Shown: positions 62,601 to 64,000 of the stretch, piece by piece
Numbering within the stretch: the stretch's first letter is position 1
Layout of the letters: each line of letters begins with the position of its first letter
DNA from: an uncultured Alphaproteobacteria bacterium
GTDB lineage: Bacteria; Pseudomonadota; Alphaproteobacteria; Micavibrionales; Micavibrionaceae
Direction of reading: 5' to 3'
NCBI GenBank assembly: GCA_946481075.1
Contig: CAMLMC010000001.1
Location: 496,001 to 560,000, forward strand
Length of the DNA: 64,000 nt
Translations under genes and position numbers: made by a program
Notes under the pieces: model-generated
Seen by the model: the letters and a program-made list of their open reading frames with translations, nothing else
Told to the model about the DNA's origin: nothing
Database searches by the model: none

Positions 62601-63519
62601 CCTCCATTTCCGCGGCACGTTCGATGACGGTCAGCGTGGCCTTATCCCACGCATCGGCACCGGCCTGCGCCTTTTCGTCTATGGTCGAAGTGCGCTGTTC
62701 GATTTCTTCCGTCAAAGAGAGCAACTTGGCAGATTTTTCAGAGAGGTTTTCGGACAAGCGATCAATATGGAATTCCGTTTTCTTGGAAACGCCGGACAGT
62801 CCCTGAATTTCCGCACGCAGTCCCATACGGGCCTTGTGCAGGGAACGCAGAACGGCTTTGGACGCGGTCGACAATTCCGCCGCCTGACGCACCAGTCCCT
62901 CGATATCCTTGTGAATGATCTGGCTCCGCTCTTCCGATGGAAACAACATGGATTGCAGTTCGCCGCGCAACGCTTCGGAATACATATGGATATCGCTGCT
63001 GCGTTGCACGAACGCGAAGATCAACCAGATCAGGGCAACAGGCGCGAGGATACCGGCAATGAACCCGCCAAGCAAATGGGGCTGCTGTGCCGCCAATGTG
63101 CTCCACCCCACATCGGTCATAATATAGGATGCGCAAAATCCGATCCACGCGACGGTCGAAAAAACGGCCACCCCGTTCAAAACGATGGCGAGCGGGTTGC
63201 GGCGGAATGTTTTTTTGTTGGAAGGTGTCAGCATCAGTACAGGTTCGCTATCCGCGGTATCAAGAAATTCATTGGCAACGCCTGTCTCGCTACGTTTCGG
63301 GGCACGAATGGACAGGCCGTTTTCCGCCATCGCTGGGGCCGCCGCCATACGCAAGGTCTTCAACGTCGGGCCGTTATGGATGGAAATGGATGTTTCCGCG
63401 CGGTCATTGGCCGTCAGGCTTTCTTGCAGCTTCTCCAGTTTTTCGCGGGCCTCGTCGACGGCCTTGGCGGATGCGCCTGCGTTAGCGGATTGCTTTTTAG
63501 CGACGGATGTTTCTGACAT
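59698..63519 (-). CDS. Giant coiled-coil membrane protein
   Basis: 1273 residues. About 125 polar N-terminal residues, two membrane helices (IVLNGVAVFSTVAWIGFCAS and LGGFIAGILAPVALIWLIFA, near 130-190), then about 950 residues of repetitive coiled coil rich in Ala, Ser, Glu, Asp and Thr, resembling chemoreceptor or apolipoprotein-like helices. A distinct C-terminal domain of about 130 residues follows (AAFTRRLVEMGDRLPLDKIR, FRNYVGRFVRQYEEVYDQAA, DVGKLYQILCSATGRE). Probably an envelope or polar scaffold; no known protein recognised with confidence. Confidence 0.85.
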   Translation of the reverse strand: MSETSVAKKQSANAGASAKAVDEAREKLEKLQESLTANDRAETSISIHNGPTLKTLRMAAAPAMAENGLSIRAPKRSETGVANEFLDTADSEPVLMLTPSNKKTFRRNPLAIVLNGVAVFSTVAWIGFCASYIMTDVGWSTLAAQQPHLLGGFIAGILAPVALIWLIFAFVQRSSDIHMYSEALRGELQSMLFPSEERSQIIHKDIEGLVRQAAELSTASKAVLRSLHKARMGLRAEIQGLSGVSKKTEFHIDRLSENLSEKSAKLLSLTEEIEQRTSTIDEKAQAGADAWDKATLTVIERAAEMEATLGKGATKLLDAADAAKGKTDEIGKGLEESYDSLNRTVDAIAVRLEKLSADFEQHKKGLSETTDHVAEQTGKLGDILQEQIRDLETITTRTVDSMTRAGATIQENREALDSGAEKLANEAETIAERLNSGVVVIKDAVDHISSKTEAMEQQLQLRADSLRHVVDGIDSKVGAIETIGTETAHKLSEGMSVAVSGAEAISGAVRRAIESLTRATEEAQKQSQSLIDNTKSSIDQLNEAGAGNLDNIKSIVDMLEQSREQIQSASSLADEQVNKLSLAVEEQVDKINIAQATLTERIERVREALTSPLQDVSRAVADADLKHEAIASTLERRVKDLTDASDKAAGNAEKIRDILRTQAQDISILAGQIAGHSRSITDQMSQQKDSLSQKVSDSLSQIESVRAALEEQSTRLIELSQSADADITRLTENVTNSCAEIGRTTQTAVSDLTNLEDTLSGRITTLQEASTKATSAMETVEQSLEKTASAIEPVYIRAVSQAKEAEEQFKLLRGEFEDTTVTNLSNLKEIGAIFDDRLVKLKEGADEASRILVESSDHLRDRTGDIEEAAANAAEKMRQLEKSLDDQSSDIHLTTDQALLKIEAVQKAINEQFHELSVSVGQAVAQLKDAGDEFQRHADQAEKAADDAAGKFDEAGARALIESRKLSEASAETVTQGKDLVASVQKEAETLLKSSQSALSELKQAGDSFALRAREVAEQMKVSLSTSREYGSELSSQADLVAEASNRTADEISKAVSTLTGKLSDVGDAVKSVSSKIEESRERLSEESERLVVVSTKALKASEDASNNFSRHSNNLFKAAEDAMSKIESLREHEWRVQRDGFLTSAKFVVESLHSLSVDVTRMLEGEIQEKTWKSYQKGDVAAFTRRLVEMGDRLPLDKIREKYTGDSEFRNYVGRFVRQYEEVYDQAAATDHGDLLGSTFASSDVGKLYQILCSATGREPRKTGDSSGRKAA

Positions 63520-63563
63520 GCCGTGTTTCCTTTGCGGTAAAGAAGAAAATTGTGATTGTTGAA

Positions 63564-63580
63564 TGTCTTATAAAGACATG
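63564..63580. promoter_or_regulatory. Perfect short palindrome upstream of the coiled-coil gene
   Basis: ATGTCTT-ATA-AAGACAT, 45 bp before the start of the giant coiled-coil gene. Possible operator; no further evidence. Confidence 0.3.
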
Positions 63581-63645
63581 CTGACATTTTACTCGCAAGA
63601 CGCGTGTTTTAGTTTTCCACAGATAGAATCAGGGCGTAGTCATCC

Positions 63646-63722
63646 TGAGCGCAGCGAAGGATCTCGTATTAAAGGATCTCATATTAAGAGATCCTTCGGT
63701 CCAAAGCTCCTTCAGGATGACA
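63646..63722. repeat. Palindromic repeat type B, copy 2
   Basis: GTAGTCATCCTGAGCGCAGC then GAAGGATCTC on the left and GAGATCCTTCGGTCCAAAGC then TCCTTCAGGATGACA on the right, with a short internal duplication of AAGGATCTC. Related to the element at 34336-34419. Lies between two minus-strand genes. Confidence 0.75.
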
Positions 63723-63731
63723 AAATTGAAA

Positions 63732-64000
63732 CTACCGGCACATAGGCTCGGTCGGACGCGGGCCGTTGTGATAGTTGGAGGCCCAGCTTTTGAATTCCGC
63801 CGCGCTCATTTTATCGACCTTCGGCAGACGCGGGGCAAAGCGGGAACAGAAAATATCCGGGCGCATGCGCGCGGCGTCGGTCGAAACCTTGTTGGCGAAA
63901 TTGGTACGCAGGTCATGAAGTGCGCGTTCGGGGTTCGGGCGCCCCGCTCTGCCGTAATAATCGATCAGGACATTTTCGTAACCCGCAATCAAAGTTCCCT
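63732..64000 (-). CDS. C-terminal part of an unknown protein (cut by window)
   Basis: 89 residues visible, open at the window edge. Mainly helical, with YGRAGRPNPERALHDLRTNF, MRPDIFCSRFAPRLPKVDKM and SAAEFKSWASNYHNGPRP, ending in Cys-Arg. No family recognised; two Cys could form a disulfide if exported. Confidence 0.6.
   Translation of the reverse strand, partial: GTLIAGYENVLIDYYGRAGRPNPERALHDLRTNFANKVSTDAARMRPDIFCSRFAPRLPKVDKMSAAEFKSWASNYHNGPRPTEPMCR

Noticed and set aside
62053..63516. 487-codon plus-strand frame opposite the coiled-coil gene
   Set aside because: Shadow created by the repetitive codon pattern of the coiled coil.

Overview
The window looks like a chromosomal core segment from an alphaproteobacterium of moderate GC (mid-50s by eye). 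Markers are the split b/b' ATP synthase F0 set (atpI-atpB-atpE-atpF'-atpF), a PopZ-type DUF2497 gene upstream of valS, an NDUFS4-like complex I accessory protein, the ybgC-tolQRAB and yebC-ruvCAB groups, an alphaproteobacterial-type 6S RNA between zapA and the folate cyclo-ligase gene, and a full CtrA-type box. Lineage below class is inference; the mix would suit a Rhodospirillales- or Micavibrio-like organism. I see no insertion sequence, prophage, CRISPR array or rRNA.

Layout. 1-5.2 kb: partial mutY (minus) diverging from a DciA-like gene, efp, suhB, an OmpA-like envelope protein and a membrane-anchored DsbA. 5.2-11.7 kb: smc, a small AT-rich membrane gene and the F0 operon, closed by a terminator. 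11.7-19 kb: proA, nadD, rsfS, rlmH, an EnvC-like activator, a CtpA protease, a divergent polysaccharide deacetylase and rppH. 19-23 kb (minus): tolB, tolA, tolR, tolQ, ybgC, without pal. 23.7-30.9 kb (minus): ruvB, ruvA, ruvC, yebC, an ABC exporter, ymdB, the folate cyclo-ligase gene, 6S RNA, zapA and a coiled-coil gene. 31-37.4 kb: tkt, gap, fba, a stomatin/NfeD pair and a small exported EndoU-type nuclease. 37.4-45 kb (mostly minus): two RlpA-like genes, epmA, bL31 (plus strand), DUF378, a family 25 glycosyltransferase, valS, popZ, pcm. 45-48.7 kb: tRNA-Cys, tRNA-Asn, sseA, a 430-bp AT-rich gap, aqpZ, tRNA-Arg, an NDUFS4-like gene, tRNA-Pro and a DUF2946-like gene.

48.7-54.4 kb is the least ordinary part: two unrecognised proteins, a CooC/MinD-type ATPase, a fold-III PLP decarboxylase and a cysteine-synthase-rhodanese fusion, tightly packed, with the last three translationally coupled. 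I infer an undescribed small-molecule or sulfur/amine pathway. 54.4-64 kb: a DUF192 lipoprotein, an alpha/beta hydrolase, MsbA, a patatin-like esterase, a 46-residue membrane protein, a HAD phosphatase, a 1273-residue coiled-coil membrane protein and the end of a further gene.

Other points: short palindromic repeats of three kinds are scattered between genes, and one copy lies in frame inside the signal-peptide region of the EnvC-like gene. rsfS seems to lack a normal start codon (ATT behind a strong Shine-Dalgarno). aqpZ has a probable one-base frameshift at its fifth or sixth codon. A terminator hairpin after fba contains the ribosome-binding site of the stomatin gene. A UUCG-capped terminator at 46.7 kb has no gene just upstream. 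EF-P, its modifying ligase EpmA, YebC and the PPP-containing ValS all occur in the window together with proline-rich TolA.
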